Positions 37,181 through 48,800 of a DNA stretch of 64,000 bases are shown piece after piece. Every line of letters begins with the position of its first letter. Within the stretch, counting starts at the first letter, position 1. Both the position numbers and the translations under genes were made by a program. Source of the DNA: Baylisascaris procyonis (Eukaryota > Nematoda > Chromadorea > Rhabditida > Ascarididae); the NCBI GenBank assembly GCA_037389465.1, contig JAZARR010000032.1, positions 434,001-498,000 of the forward strand, read 5' to 3'. The notes under the pieces are model-generated. The model saw only the letters and a list, made by a program, of their open reading frames with translations, was not told the origin of the DNA and made no database searches.

Positions 37181-40100
37181 CTGAAAATCGACCATTTTGT
37201 AGAGCATGTTGTTGTACGTTTGCTAACGTCATCTCTGCTTAACAAGCAACACAAAATCAGATCAGATGGCATTTTCACTACTTAGTCTACGACCAGGCAA
37301 CGTCGCCACTAAAATAAAAACAGGTAGTGTTTGTATGATACGCTTTTGTAAGTTTGCACTATCTCAACGTCATACCTACAGCACTCTCCTAAGACGTAAT
37401 CGATCCAAAGACCTCACCTAGGACTAACGTACAGTGATGAACAGGATTACTTTGCAGACTTTAGTTTTTCAACAGTAACATAATGAAAATTTTTTTCCCA
37501 GGTGATCGATATGCAAAAAATGCACCTCTTACTAACTGCTCTAGCACATTATTTATAGCTGTCTTTCCTTTCGTTCGCTGACGTTGTTTCATTGTTGTGG
37601 GGCACTATTCATTAGTTTACTGTCCGTTACGGCTCAGCTTAATTGAGAGTTCCTCCCGCCCTCACCTCACCCCTCCCTCCCCTCAATCATTTGTAGTTTT
37701 TGACAAATTCTGCCCATTGTTAGTATTTGGTGCCAATAGTTCTGAGCTGTCAACACTTTTCCCCATATATGCATTAGTGTATCCAACATCTATAATGTAT
37801 ACACATCTAAATTCTATATTTTTGAGAGGCGATCAAAAGTGATCACTTTCAAATCAAGAAGTTCGCAGGACGGTGTTCAAATCAACGCGATCAAAGGTGA
37901 TCAAGATAATCGTAGCACAACGTTTTACCTTTCTTAGATAGCATAGGTTGTTTTAAAAAGTACTGATGCTAGGCTAGCTCAAGTTAAAAGCAATGCTTTA
38001 AATAATGCTGTTTGAGAGCCATTTTTTCGATTGTATTTTTCAATTTGTTAGCGCACTTGGTGATCATCATTAAAAGAAATCTCGATAGCATCAGTATATC
38101 GATCACGGAAGGAAATAACGAGACAAATGATACTCGTGCAAAATCGCAACATGAAATTTTTGCAAGTGAGGTGCTGAAATTATTGCCAGGAGGTCCGCGC
38201 AAAAGTGCATATTGCATTATTCAAGTGCACATTGCATACTTTCACAATGCAAAATGCATAATATTCATTGAATTTATAATAGGAATATCAATCATACCTG
38301 AGGCTTCAACGTTTGTGGTCCCATTAGCGAAAATGTATACGTATGTGAAGGTGGTACGGCTACTGTTGTATATTTCGTGCACGGCCGTAGAAAGGGACGC
38401 AATATCGAGACGAACGCAGAGCGAAAGCTATCATTTAATAGACCATACATTATCGGATTCATACAGGCGGATGTCATTCCAACTAAATGACAAAATATAT
38501 ACCTGAAAATATTGACGCATTTCTAGATTTGCCTACACAGGAAAACAATACATCCTTCGTCATTTAAAAATGCATCTAATTAGAGAGCGATAAGCGACGA
38601 CAGTGAAATTTTTCACATCCTTGTTATATTTCACAAAGGAGAAAACCGTCGCCCACAGAGGACACATTTTTTTGCGGGATTGAGGGGGGGAGGGGGTGGA
38701 GGGAGTGAAGCTTAACTCGACGTCCAAAGTCTTTTAAGAATGGCACGTAACAGAGGTCATCGCTCATCAGAGAAAAGTTGAATTTTCCATTTGCGGAAGT
38801 AAAGAAGGCGAGGCTGCCTAAATACAACGTCGACTGCTCAAATCCTTATCAGATCTGAGCAAAGTGTAGTTCAGAAATGTGGATCAAATCTTTCATTAGG
38901 ATAGTAAGTTTCAATTGACTATTTTATGTAGAGATCTCATGGCATTATAGAAAAGTAAATAATCGCGTTTTATTCTCCACCTATAGAACAACGACCTCTT
39001 ATGACCATCTCATAACCTCAAGGCATTTGAGGGTTGCGAAGAATGGGTAGCCACTGAGAACGTCTTTCTCCCCAATGGTGAGTCGCAATATCCATTTATC
39101 GGAGTTAGAGTATGCCATTCCAAGACTTGATAATCTTTTAATGTCTTGGGTAACTCCACCAGTGATCAGATGAATTTCGATGAAAGTTAAGCTTGACTGC
39201 ATATTTCGATGTGTTATTGTTGTTCTTTGTCCAAAAAAACTTCAATTCGGGCATTTGAAATAAGCTTTCATTTTCCGAAGCACCTTCTAAAAGCGATCAA
39301 AGAATAACTGCTCACTTCTCGGCAGCATATACAATGAATTTTTCACCCCTTGAAAACAATGCATATTGATTTCTGAACACAGCACTATGTGCAAAATAAG
39401 CTTGACATTAGTATGTAAAAATGCTACATTATGCAATATGCAATTATGCAAATGCTATGCAACAGAGTGCTACAGCTTAATTATGCAGATTTTCAGAAAT
39501 GTGATTTCTAGCGGTAACAATGCGCATTTTAAAGAAATTATTCAAACCTGTATTGTGAGAATTCGATGACATCAAGAACGTTAAGAACATTGTAGGCATT
39601 CATTGGAAACCATGCGATTGCGTAGATAAGTACAAGAAGAAGTAGTAGTAGCAGTGCTTTCCTAAATATACAAATTTTTCATGATATTTAAATATAATGG
39701 AACATTATTTGGAAAACGGTATGTAAAAATTTTGTGGAATAGGCTTGAAAATCTACTATAAAAATTTAATATCAAATAAGTTTAAAAAATCTGATATCAG
39801 ATTAAGGTATTCATTGATGTTTTATCGTCGAAGATTCTTTTCGATGTTTGCTTTCAGCCACCTCCCGAATATTTAAATTAAAAATGCTCAATTTTCAAGA
39901 AAATTTCTCTACTCTAACAATAAATACCGCGTTTAATAAAACTTCTTTTTTCATTAACGCAATAATAAAAATGTGGAAAAAAAGATTATAATTAAGCAAA
40001 TCACTTCTATCATTAGTAAATATTTATAAACAAACCTATTTCGTTGCATCATAATATGCCGTCGTTGTTGATCTACAGTAGTGCTTGCTTTAACACGACG

Positions 40101-43100
40101 TCTGATTGTTGAGCCAATTTGAGAATATCCGAATGCTAATGCAGCTAGCGGCAAAAGATACTGTATTGCAAGTACTGTAAGAGTATAGGTACGCCTCGAG
40201 AATGGTAGTCGATGCCATGTCTTCTCGAGACATATTTGCGGTCGATGGCGTCCACAAACAGCTAACTGAAATGACTCCTCAATAAGCGCCAATTTTATCT
40301 GAACTGTTGCCGTGTTTAGCTTCTAGTGTCTCATGATTGAGCACAGGAAATAAATAGTTTCAAGTATCAACACGCAATCGCGTAGAACAGCATACATAGA
40401 CCCGATCACTAATATACAACAATCTTTTGAGAGTGACGGGGCTGGGGGGAGTACTCGAATATGCATATTTGGACAACGATGAGATAATACATATGTACTG
40501 AAAAGACAGCCAGCTCTCATGATGCAGAAATTTAGATCGTTTTCAAATTTGTCGTCATTTTTTAAACCATTATTTCTGAATCTTATCGAATTTGCCTAGT
40601 GGTGAGAAATGTCTCTTAGTCGCCTTAGTGCCTTCATCCGTCTAAAAGCTATAGTTTATGACTGGAGTAGTTCAGTTGACCACCGAACAAATCGGAAAGG
40701 GAGATATTTAAAGTTTTAGTAGCATCTTTAGATAAAACATCACATTTTGCTTTCTTCATCACAGAATCGCTAACATCAATGATTTAAAGGTATGGACAAC
40801 GGTCACTTATTGCTTCAAGCATAAGCCCTTCGAGTTGAGATGCACAACGAAACATGCTACAACATACCATTGTTCCTATGTGAGGTTGATTCCAAGGCTC
40901 GAACATATGCACATCCTCAGCACTGACTGCAAAGAAATATGGAGCCGCCACAAACAACGATAGCAACCATACGATGCAGTAGCAAATCACAGGTGCAGTT
41001 GCAGCGAGACGCCTTTAAAATCATGGTTTTTTTCTTGGAAATCCATTCGACCGCAGCATAATCACCAACTTTTCTTGTTTATCCTATATTTTATTGAAGT
41101 TTTACCTATCAAGTATATCAAGAATATTTCATGTAAAGGAATTACGCTCTGATTAGTATATCAAAAGAAGGAAATAGATTCAATTACCCGTCTCAAGTGA
41201 GTAACACAATGAAAGCATATGTAAGGACCTTTGTTATCGACAACCTTAATGTGTGATTAGCTACTTTTATTGTCAGCCTACTATCTAAGGGTAGTTCTCT
41301 TCGAACTGCAGCATTATATAATATATTCAATGCTATTGGCCATATTTATGAAGGAAATTCAGTGGTCCACAAAAAAGGAAGGAATAACTACCAAACAGAC
41401 AAACAGATGGCTATCAAAAATTGAACAAAATATAGTGATATGTTGCGAGTGTTAAGCCAAACAAACGATGCATTACCTTAACATACACATTTGTTAACTT
41501 TAACACACACATTTTAGCGCACATCTATAGTGCTTGCAGACCTAACACATATCTGCGATCGATCACTGAAAAAATTGCTAGTTTCTTGACAGAAGTAGAA
41601 AAGTGGCTATTGTTATTGTGGCAACGAGAGAACGAAAAAACGCATCTTTTTGTCCGATTCAAAACACTTGAATCGTTGAAGGAATGTAAAAGCATCTCTG
41701 ATGCGCGTATCATTTTAGTCATAAGGTATGGAAAAAATCTCATTTCAGGAGGGAGAGCTTGTAATAACTGGAGGGCAAAGAGAGCTATGAAGATGAGTTT
41801 TTGAGCTTTAGAAAACCGAGAAGGCTGTTGTTCGACTTTCCTAGGTCGCCGCTGACTTTCTGTAGGGTAGGAATTGTCAAGCATCACTATGCATTTGTTG
41901 CACTTGCTGGAGCTATGAGAGGCTCAATACCTGGAGACTACACTCACGGTTCGGGTCCATGAGATAGAAACCTGGATTCTTTACACTAATTACTTGGTAC
42001 TGTAGTGTACAGTTTTGACGCATTATAGATGCGATCAGGAACTAAGAAGATTCTTGAAGGAAAGCGCAGTGGTTAAGAATTCTTTGGTCAGGAATGCCCT
42101 TAGAAACAAAACATTTGCCTACAGTCACAAATTACAAAGTGAGAAATAATAGTGATATTAGAAACATTGCAATAAGAGAAGAACCTAAGATGAGAAAATC
42201 CTAAATACCAAACAAAAAGGCAGCTCTCTTACACTTATCATTATTTTTTACACAGAATTTCGCTCTATGGATGTGCTCTATGCAAAACCTGTAATGCAAT
42301 TGGTTTATCTAACTATAGGATTTCCGGATTGAGTGAGCGACAATATGAAACAGACTATACTCAAAAAAAGCGCTTCGCCCTACCCTACGGTTTGAGCTAA
42401 CGCCATTATGAGGATATCACTGTTGTTTGGTAACCAACAGCATATCATGCTATACATCTGTTACTTTATATTAGCTTATGTTTTAATGCGAAGTGATGAC
42501 AGCATGCAGTGAGTGACCTCAGAAGCGTGAAGTGTGACCTTTTGAATCTTATATAAGCGGTGTTTTGGCCAACCAAAGTGACTGTGCACGTGCGTTTATC
42601 TTCCCCGAGTGGGTGGTGGTCAGAATCGTTAACGGATAGAATTGCTAAGATTGATTAAAGATTTCCTAAATGGGCACTTTTTCTATGTTGTCGATCCACT
42701 CCTCGGCGAGTGGACTAGAGTAGCCAGTAGTGAAATGTGAGAAATAAATGAACAATGAGGAGATTGCAGTTGGACGACTCTACTGTCGGTAGAAATCGTG
42801 GAATGAGCTGAACCTTTTTTTTGGGGGGTAGGGGGTGTGGAGAGCGAGGTTAGTATCCAGGAACACCGATCGGGTTCTCGTGCATAAAAAAATATTAAAC
42901 CCAATAAAAAGTGCACGAAATAAGGAATGTAGCAACGAACATATTCGAAACAAGCATATGCAAACGATTAACAAATGATCTACCTCTCTATCTCTATCTT
43001 TGGAATTGCCTCTATGAACATGAAATTACCTATATGAATATTTATTCATAAATAACTTTTATAGTTATCATTAAATATTCTATTCCCTTCTACTCAAGTT

Positions 43101-45857
43101 ATGAAATACACTCAGCGCATGTGCTCATCTACTGTCACACACTATCATTAGTTTTCCTTTATGGGTAGGCTTGTAATGCTATTGTTTATATAGACATGCC
43201 TATTTGCAGGAGTCTGTTGTTCACTACTTCGCTTGCTGTCTTTATGACCGCCGAAGGCATAAATCTGTTATGTCCTACTTCGCGAAAATAGTCATCTGAA
43301 AAGAGCTTCAGTCATGGCCTCAAGGTCATTTAGCCGTTAATCGTGAACTCAAATTACTGTAGGCTAGTTGTGGGACATCAAATCTGAGACCTTTTAAGAA
43401 TAACGTCCGACATGGGCATGCCGTTAACAACAGATTCTTCTCAAGTATTGTGGCATATTTTATGCCTTCATCATTTCTAGTTGTACATAAATTGATTTTA
43501 TTAAAGATATGACTATTCCTCATCTCCGAACATAGAACGACGAAGAAATTTTGCTAGACACAGAAGCATGAATCATGTAATGGGGGGCGGTAATCGAGTT
43601 GAAAACAAAAAGCACCATGGCAGATCCTAATTGGATGCCGCTGACCGTAACTGCAGGACAGGGTCGTAAAGATTCCTGGAGTACGAAAATGTGGTTGCAA
43701 AACTGTAGACAATATCATCTCAATGGAATCTCCTACATTCATTGAGTCTCATTCTTGAAGGAAATGGTATTAATGAAAGTGTACCAGAAGGTAAATTTCC
43801 ATTAGCAAAGCAACCTTTAAAACAAGTTCTTTCAGAATGGCAATCTCAGCGCAATAATTTAGCTGTGCCAAACAGTCACATATCTGCGTGGATTGGTTAG
43901 CGAATACAAGTAAACGTAGTTCTACATTGAGCGTTCTTTGGTACGGATACTGCACTGCTTGTGCAAGTGCCGTACAATCACTTTGTGATAAGAATGCCTA
44001 ACTCACACAGCCCACCCCACCTCTCCCCTCCCCACACACATACACACTCTTCCTCCCATGCAAATGCCTCTTTGCGAAAATGTTCGCAATGAAGGCACAT
44101 CGTCGCGGAAATACGGCGTCGTATAAATTTCGTGATACGCTCACGTCGCCGTACTTGAACGTCACTCAGCAATTCAACAACTCAACAACGCTAATGCTGC
44201 ACAGCTAATAACGATACTACAACACACAAAGGTCGCCTCACGAAACGAGAGGTCTTTATAACCTCCTTGCAATATTTTGCGGCTCAAAAGGCAAAAATAA
44301 GGTGAAACCACAAACGAATAGAAAAAAGTGGAACTATGTAAAAAAAAGAAATAATTAGAAAGGAAATGAGATGCAACTAGATAGGGGCCATTTACATAGA
44401 ATTAATTTATGTTTACTGAAAGCAAAGAGGAAACATGGGAACGAATAAATGGATGAAATAAAGAGGAAATTTTTCGCCTTTGTGCCCATCATCCTCGATT
44501 ATAACTTTTCAGCTGATGCTCATTTATTCATTTATTTAGGTGCTAAGTGATTTGACAAGCGAAAGAGAGGAAGCAAAGCACATCACAACATGCAAAACGC
44601 GTGAGTGGGCACTGACCAACGAACTGACCATTTCACCGGACACAACGTCAGCAATACGCGGTCCATTGCGATTAGCACCAGTGTAAGGCACGATACGAAC
44701 ATGTTGACTGCCTGCACAGATGCCAGCTGCAACATAAATGTTACTGTAAATTCTTCGACGCCACGCCTACTCATCAGTTTTGGCGCAGTGAAGAGCGAGA
44801 AAAACAAAGTTGGACCTCAGCTCTTCAAATTTCTTTGTCGCCGTCACAGAACGTAGTCCATATGTGCTCAAACCTCCACTAGAGGAGATGACAGGAGAAG
44901 GGCGGAGGTGGACGCAAAAATATATTTCATGAGGTCTTAAACACCTAGCAGTCCATTCAGCGCCTGAAATGATAACCAATAAAGGACGAAAAATTGTAGG
45001 AAGGAAACCGTACTTCAGCAGAAATTCATCCGTAGCAAGTTTCGAAAGAAATGGGCGAAAATAATGTGATCATTTTTAATTTCCTTCAGAGTAAATATCG
45101 CGATGCCTTAGAAGATCAATTATGAGTAAAATTCATGAAGACTTAAATGGTATTTCAAAAGTCCAAAGTGGACTATATCATTTGTTTGAAGAAACCTTTG
45201 GTTGTGAAATACTTCATCCATATGTTATGCATGTTTTCACATCGACACTCTAGAAATTTTGATCACCACAATCACCACTCTCGTCGCCATATCTGCGGTG
45301 CTTGTCCCTCTATTTCCGAGATGGCAAAAACCATGAATAGATATGCTTGTGTTGGTGGTGCCTTTCTGCGTTTACGGGTGTGAATGCGTTTCTTAATGAG
45401 TATTTTTTTTTCATTGCCCGATTGCACTAATGAAAATTCGATGGATATTGCAGTTTTTCTTCAACAAATTTAGAAATCAAGATTTTTCTTGGCGATCATG
45501 GAGGGCAAAAATATTAATTTACAGCGACAATAATGAATGAATTACTCATTTCTATAAGCAAGTCTTTGATCACATATTAAACGAAAAATATTCAAAACGA
45601 ACCGTTTGACAAGCGAAATTGCCGAATGGCCAAAAAAGATTGAGCGTCAAATATAGTGTAACAGGTGCCGTCGCTATGCACATCAAGAGATCAGAGACGG
45701 CAAGATTTGCGATAAAGTAATTGCGTAAATTCCTGAGATGTGGCGTTCGAAGGAATGCAACTAGAACAAGAAGGTTGGCCAGTGCACCGAACGTACAAAC
45801 GAGTCCATAGAGTAGAAGCACGTAGCCAGCACCACGATGACGCCAGTAGAAGTTATT
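37070..45857 (-). CDS. seven-transmembrane neuropeptide receptor (class A GPCR)
   Basis: Such receptors sit in the plasma membrane, bind secreted neuropeptides and signal through G proteins. Seven exons join in phase: 45857-45603 (TM1-2), 44726-44629 (TM3), 41012-40868 (TM4), 40265-40036 (TM5), 39661-39548 (TM6), 38502-38298 (TM7 and tail start), 37180-37070 (tail and stop). They give 385 codons. Class A hallmarks are visible: GALANLL (TM1 Asn), NLAVSDLL (TM2 Asp), ACQT (disulphide Cys), AMDRV in place of DRY, PYFF (TM4), AWFPMN in place of CWxP, and NPIMY (NPxxY). The overall look is that of nematode NPY/NPF-like npr receptors, an assignment by family resemblance only. The N terminus is missing here because the first exon opens at an acceptor; a candidate lies at 51891-52046. 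Confidence 0.92.
37181..38297. other. GPCR last intron, with a sense-strand G-rich tract
   Basis: A 1.1 kb intron between the TM7 exon and the tail exon. It carries a C-tract cluster at 37655-37682 (CCC, CCC, CCCC, CCC, CCCC), which is G-rich on the transcribed sense strand. A repeated GCGATCAAA.GTGATCA motif lies near 37830 and 37890. Confidence 0.6.
38298..38502 (-). CDS. GPCR exon: TM7 and proximal tail
   Basis: One base plus 68 codons. TM7 reads YIFCHLVGMTSACMNPIMYG with the NPxxY motif (NPIMY). Helix 8 (LLNDSFRSAF) and a tail with Cys and Ser/Thr residues follow. Acceptor AATATTTTCAG, donor CCTCAG|GTATGA, phase 0 out. Confidence 0.94.
38503..39547. other. GPCR intron between TM6 and TM7
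   Basis: A 1 kb intron with a G-run cluster on the plus strand at 38684-38703. A 67-codon minus-strand open frame at 38999-39202 lacks good splice context and resembles nothing I know. Confidence 0.6.
39548..39661 (-). CDS. GPCR exon: TM6
   Basis: One base, 37 codons and two bases. TM6 begins KALLLLLLLVLIYAIAWFPM, keeping the WxP core without the usual Cys. The Leu run is encoded by near-repeated CTN triplets. Acceptor TATATTTAG, donor TACAG|GTTTGA. Confidence 0.92.
40036..40265 (-). CDS. GPCR exon: extracellular loop 2 and TM5
   Basis: Seventy-six codons plus two bases. ICLEKTW carries the loop-2 Cys expected to pair with the TM3 Cys. TM5 reads LTVLAIQYLLPLAALAFGY with its Pro. A basic third loop follows (IRRRVKAS...QQRRH), typical of G-protein contact. 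Acceptor CATTTCAG, donor AATAG|GTTTGT. Confidence 0.93.
40868..41012 (-). CDS. GPCR exon: TM4
   Basis: One base plus 48 codons. The joint rebuilds the conserved TM4-side Trp (KW|RLAATAP). TM4 reads VICYCIVWLLSLFVAAPYFF with the conserved Trp and Pro. Extracellular loop 2 begins, ending ACAATG|GTATGT. Confidence 0.92.
41013..44628. other. GPCR intron between TM3 and TM4
   Basis: A 3.6 kb intron, the longest fully bounded one in the window. It has no exon I can support. It includes a four-run C tract at 44011-44033 (G-rich in the transcript) and a G-rich stretch near 42824-42837. Confidence 0.6.
44629..44726 (-). CDS. GPCR exon: TM3 and DRV
   Basis: Thirty-two codons plus two bases encoding TM3 (VNMFVSCLTLVLIAMDRV). 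The Asp-Arg pair at its cytoplasmic end has Val in place of Tyr. Acceptor TTATGTTGCAG, donor AAATG|GTCAGT in phase 2. Confidence 0.92.
45603..45857 (-). CDS. GPCR exon: TM1 and TM2
   Basis: Eighty-five codons beginning NNFYWRHRGAG after ATGCTTTCAG. TM1 (YVLLLYGLVCTFGALANLLV) and TM2 (YFIANLAVSDLLMCIATAPV) follow, ending near the TM3 Cys (FACQT). An upstream ATG at 45887 is in frame but reads through the acceptor, so it is probably not the start. Donor ACG|GTTCGT, phase 0. Confidence 0.93.
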
Positions 45858-48800
45858 CTGAAAGCATTTACAAATCGGACGTTCCAAATACTATCAGCCG
45901 GGAAAAAATAATAGACGGCCAGTGTCCCAACCATGGAGGAACAGCAAGATCATCACGATTCAAACCATCAAAAGCGTGTGCAGTTGCGGCTTTGTGGAAG
46001 TCAAATCTTTCTTCTATGTTCAGTGGTCGGTTCCGCAATTTTTTGCAGTATTTTCTCTAACTTTCTGCCGTATTCAATTATGCTCATATTAATTGCTTTT
46101 CCAGCCTATTGAATCAAGACACGGCAGCACTGATATCTTTTCAAAAAAAGAATGCTGGAAAACCTCACACCATATCTTCCATAATACACATTAATATATT
46201 CACATTTTACTTGAATGCAAATCATGATAACGTCGCAAAAAATCATCACTGTTGGGAAATACAACATTTTTTTTAGCATATGAAACAACAGCTGCCTGTT
46301 ATTTATGTGAAATTCATTAGTACACTGGTGACAGCTTTATATTTGCAATGCAAACTTATATTGTAATATTTTATTATATTGCAATGTAAATGTAAATTAC
46401 CCGTTTGAAGAAAAGATTGTAAGCGGAAGTGATAACGATGATATAAACGAAGAAATCTCTTTCACAAACAAGTAGAGATGCATGAAAGCTTCCACATAAT
46501 ACGAGAAAAACTTTCGTCATTTTGTGATTATTAGAGACAATATTTTTGACAATTTAATATTAGCAAATTTCTTATCTAAAGAACGTTGCCAACTGAATAA
46601 CGATGATTTGGGTTGGTGAGAAGTGGGAGGGGGAGGGGAAACTGCACATCGATATAGATGCAATATTTTCATCCTAATACGATCCATGCGGTGAATCAAA
46701 CTTATAAGGGACGCAACTATTTCAACAGTAATCGAAAATAATGTAAAACGGTTGAAATCAACCAGAACGAATGGAGATACATGACAGATTTTTTAAGAAC
46801 CGTCTAATGGATTACGGATTAGTGCTGACACATATTTTGCGACACCGCCTTTGCAAAGTTATTGGCTTAAGCTACAGAAAGAGCAAATATCTCTCAAAAT
46901 GATGCTAATGTGCTGCTAAAGTTGGTAAAAATGCTGGTAAAGGTATAGAAAGCAAAGCTAGTATAAACCACAGGAACAGCAAAATGCTGCTAAATATCCT
47001 TCAATCCTATATTCCCATCAGTGGCCAAATACAATCCTTTCAGCACAATTGATGCAACAAATACTACATGATAACTCAGTTTCATGTGTCATCTTTTCCC
47101 AGTTACTTAGTAGGGTTAACGATAATGAAGTGTTAGAAATACATTCAGCTCCCACCCGCGCGAATAGCCGCAAAAAGAGAATCAGGCAAGTCCCGATTCC
47201 AGTGCTCGAATTAAGAAAGCAATTTCATTCATAGGAATTCATAGAGCCCTTAAAACTATTCAATGGACATCGAGCTACTTTATTCTCATTATCTCATGTT
47301 TCTCCCCAAGGGATCCTATCTGCTCCGCCATATGTGGCCTAGAGCCAAGATCTGAAACTACTCACGCTTGACCACAATCGCGGAAAAATTGTTTGAATAA
47401 TTGAAAATTGCTCCCGCTGGAAAAAAATTTTGCTTGGGGCTTATCATGGGGGGTTTTAAGTTCTGATAAAAGGTTTTTAAGTCCGAATACAGCCTTGGAA
47501 AAGAGAAGACCCACTTATGGAAAATTGCAAACGCCGTTTTCACCCGCAAAAGTGGGTCTAAATCTCAGAATCTCAACTACAGGCCTATCACACCAGCATG
47601 TTCAACAAATAGGATTCCAGAGGGAATTGTGTTACTTAAATTGACGGATTACCATAGAGGAGAAAGTGATAAGCAAGGCTTAGTGTGGGATCATACATAA
47701 GGTAGCGTAAAAATGAGTCAATTGCTAGAGTACTTCAAATACTGGATGCTGAACTAATTTGAATAATAGGAATGAGATGACTAGAGTTGCTGTTACTTGT
47801 TTGAATTCCAGAAAGGCGTTTAGCCCAGATTCATGGCAATTTTGCCGCATCTCTCTGAAATAAGGCAATTTAAGATGAATTGTTGTTTTAGATTCAGGGT
47901 TTTCGAACAGAAATTATAGAAAATCATCAAAAATGAAAGGACATGTACTGAAGGTGCTGTTGTATCAGAAGCCAAGCGAGAACCGCTATTGCCCTAAGTC
48001 CTTTTTACGCTATTCACTGATTACGCCCTATGTTTATCGTTGCCTCTCAGCACTTATTTCCCCGCGCACGACCGCAGCTTATGTTCGGCAGGATCCAGGA
48101 GCGCATTCTCTGAAGATCAGCTTAAAAATGACGTCACAGCAGTATAGGCTGACTCTGTGAAACAAGCTATGTCACTAGCAAAAAATCAATTGCTTTCAAT
48201 GAATGGACAAAATCAATTTAAGAATGCAGGATGGATTTTAGAAGTTAGAAAAAATAAGGAAATCGGTAATTTGAAGGAAAATATCTCCATTCAGTGACCA
48301 CCACCTTGTAAAGAAGTGTATGAATGTATTATGGGAATTACGGGAAAGAAGAGAAGTGTTTGATATTCAGAGTTTTCAAAAATATTCACAAGACTTTTTA
48401 GATGAAGTTGTTACAAACATTCGTCTTTCTTATGTGGGGCTGTGGGTGTGTGATCTAGAAAATTCAAGCTTTTTAAAATTAAAAGGAGCCATGTCCGTGC
48501 AAGTCACATTACACGAAGCACATTTTTTTCGCCTGATTAGGAAACATGAAGAAAAACTACTCTAAGTAGACTTGACATTATTCAAATTCAGAAGGATCAT
48601 CGCAGATCTGATGTAAGTTGATAATGTCATATATCGGTTTAGCGTTGCTGTTAGTCTTTAGAAGCATTAGCTGCATCGACAAATAGGATAAAGTGCCTTT
48701 TTTGTTTTACTTAAACGTCGTTTATGTCGCGCTTGTCAGATTCTGCAATTAGTTGTTTGTCCCTTGACTTGGTATTTGTGTGCGAGTCTTGTGATATCAC

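Noticed and set aside
38999..39202. 67-codon minus-strand frame inside a receptor intron
   Set aside because: Including it would disrupt the TM6 to TM7 joint, which is already perfect in phase and sequence. No known domain.
41940..41985. GGTTCGGGTCC stretch as a possible tRNA T-arm
   Set aside because: No matching acceptor stem, anticodon arm or internal promoter spacing could be laid out around it.
45858..45887. In-frame ATG just upstream of the TM1 exon as the receptor start
   Set aside because: The codons between this ATG and TM1 span a strong TTTCAG acceptor, and the protein would begin only a few residues before TM1. An upstream exon is more likely.
47358..47549. Minus-strand frame with two N-glycosylation sequons and a GTGAGT donor as receptor exon 1
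   Set aside because: It leaves phase 1 while the TM1 exon needs phase 0; joining it would give an immediate stop. Asn-rich peptides are common by chance in AT-rich DNA.
48060..48170. Minus-strand Cys-containing peptide (CCDVIFKLIFRECAPGSC)
   Set aside because: The Cys spacing does not match the insulin A chain or other peptide families I know. There is no signal peptide or start, and the frame is short. Probably chance or a repeat fragment.
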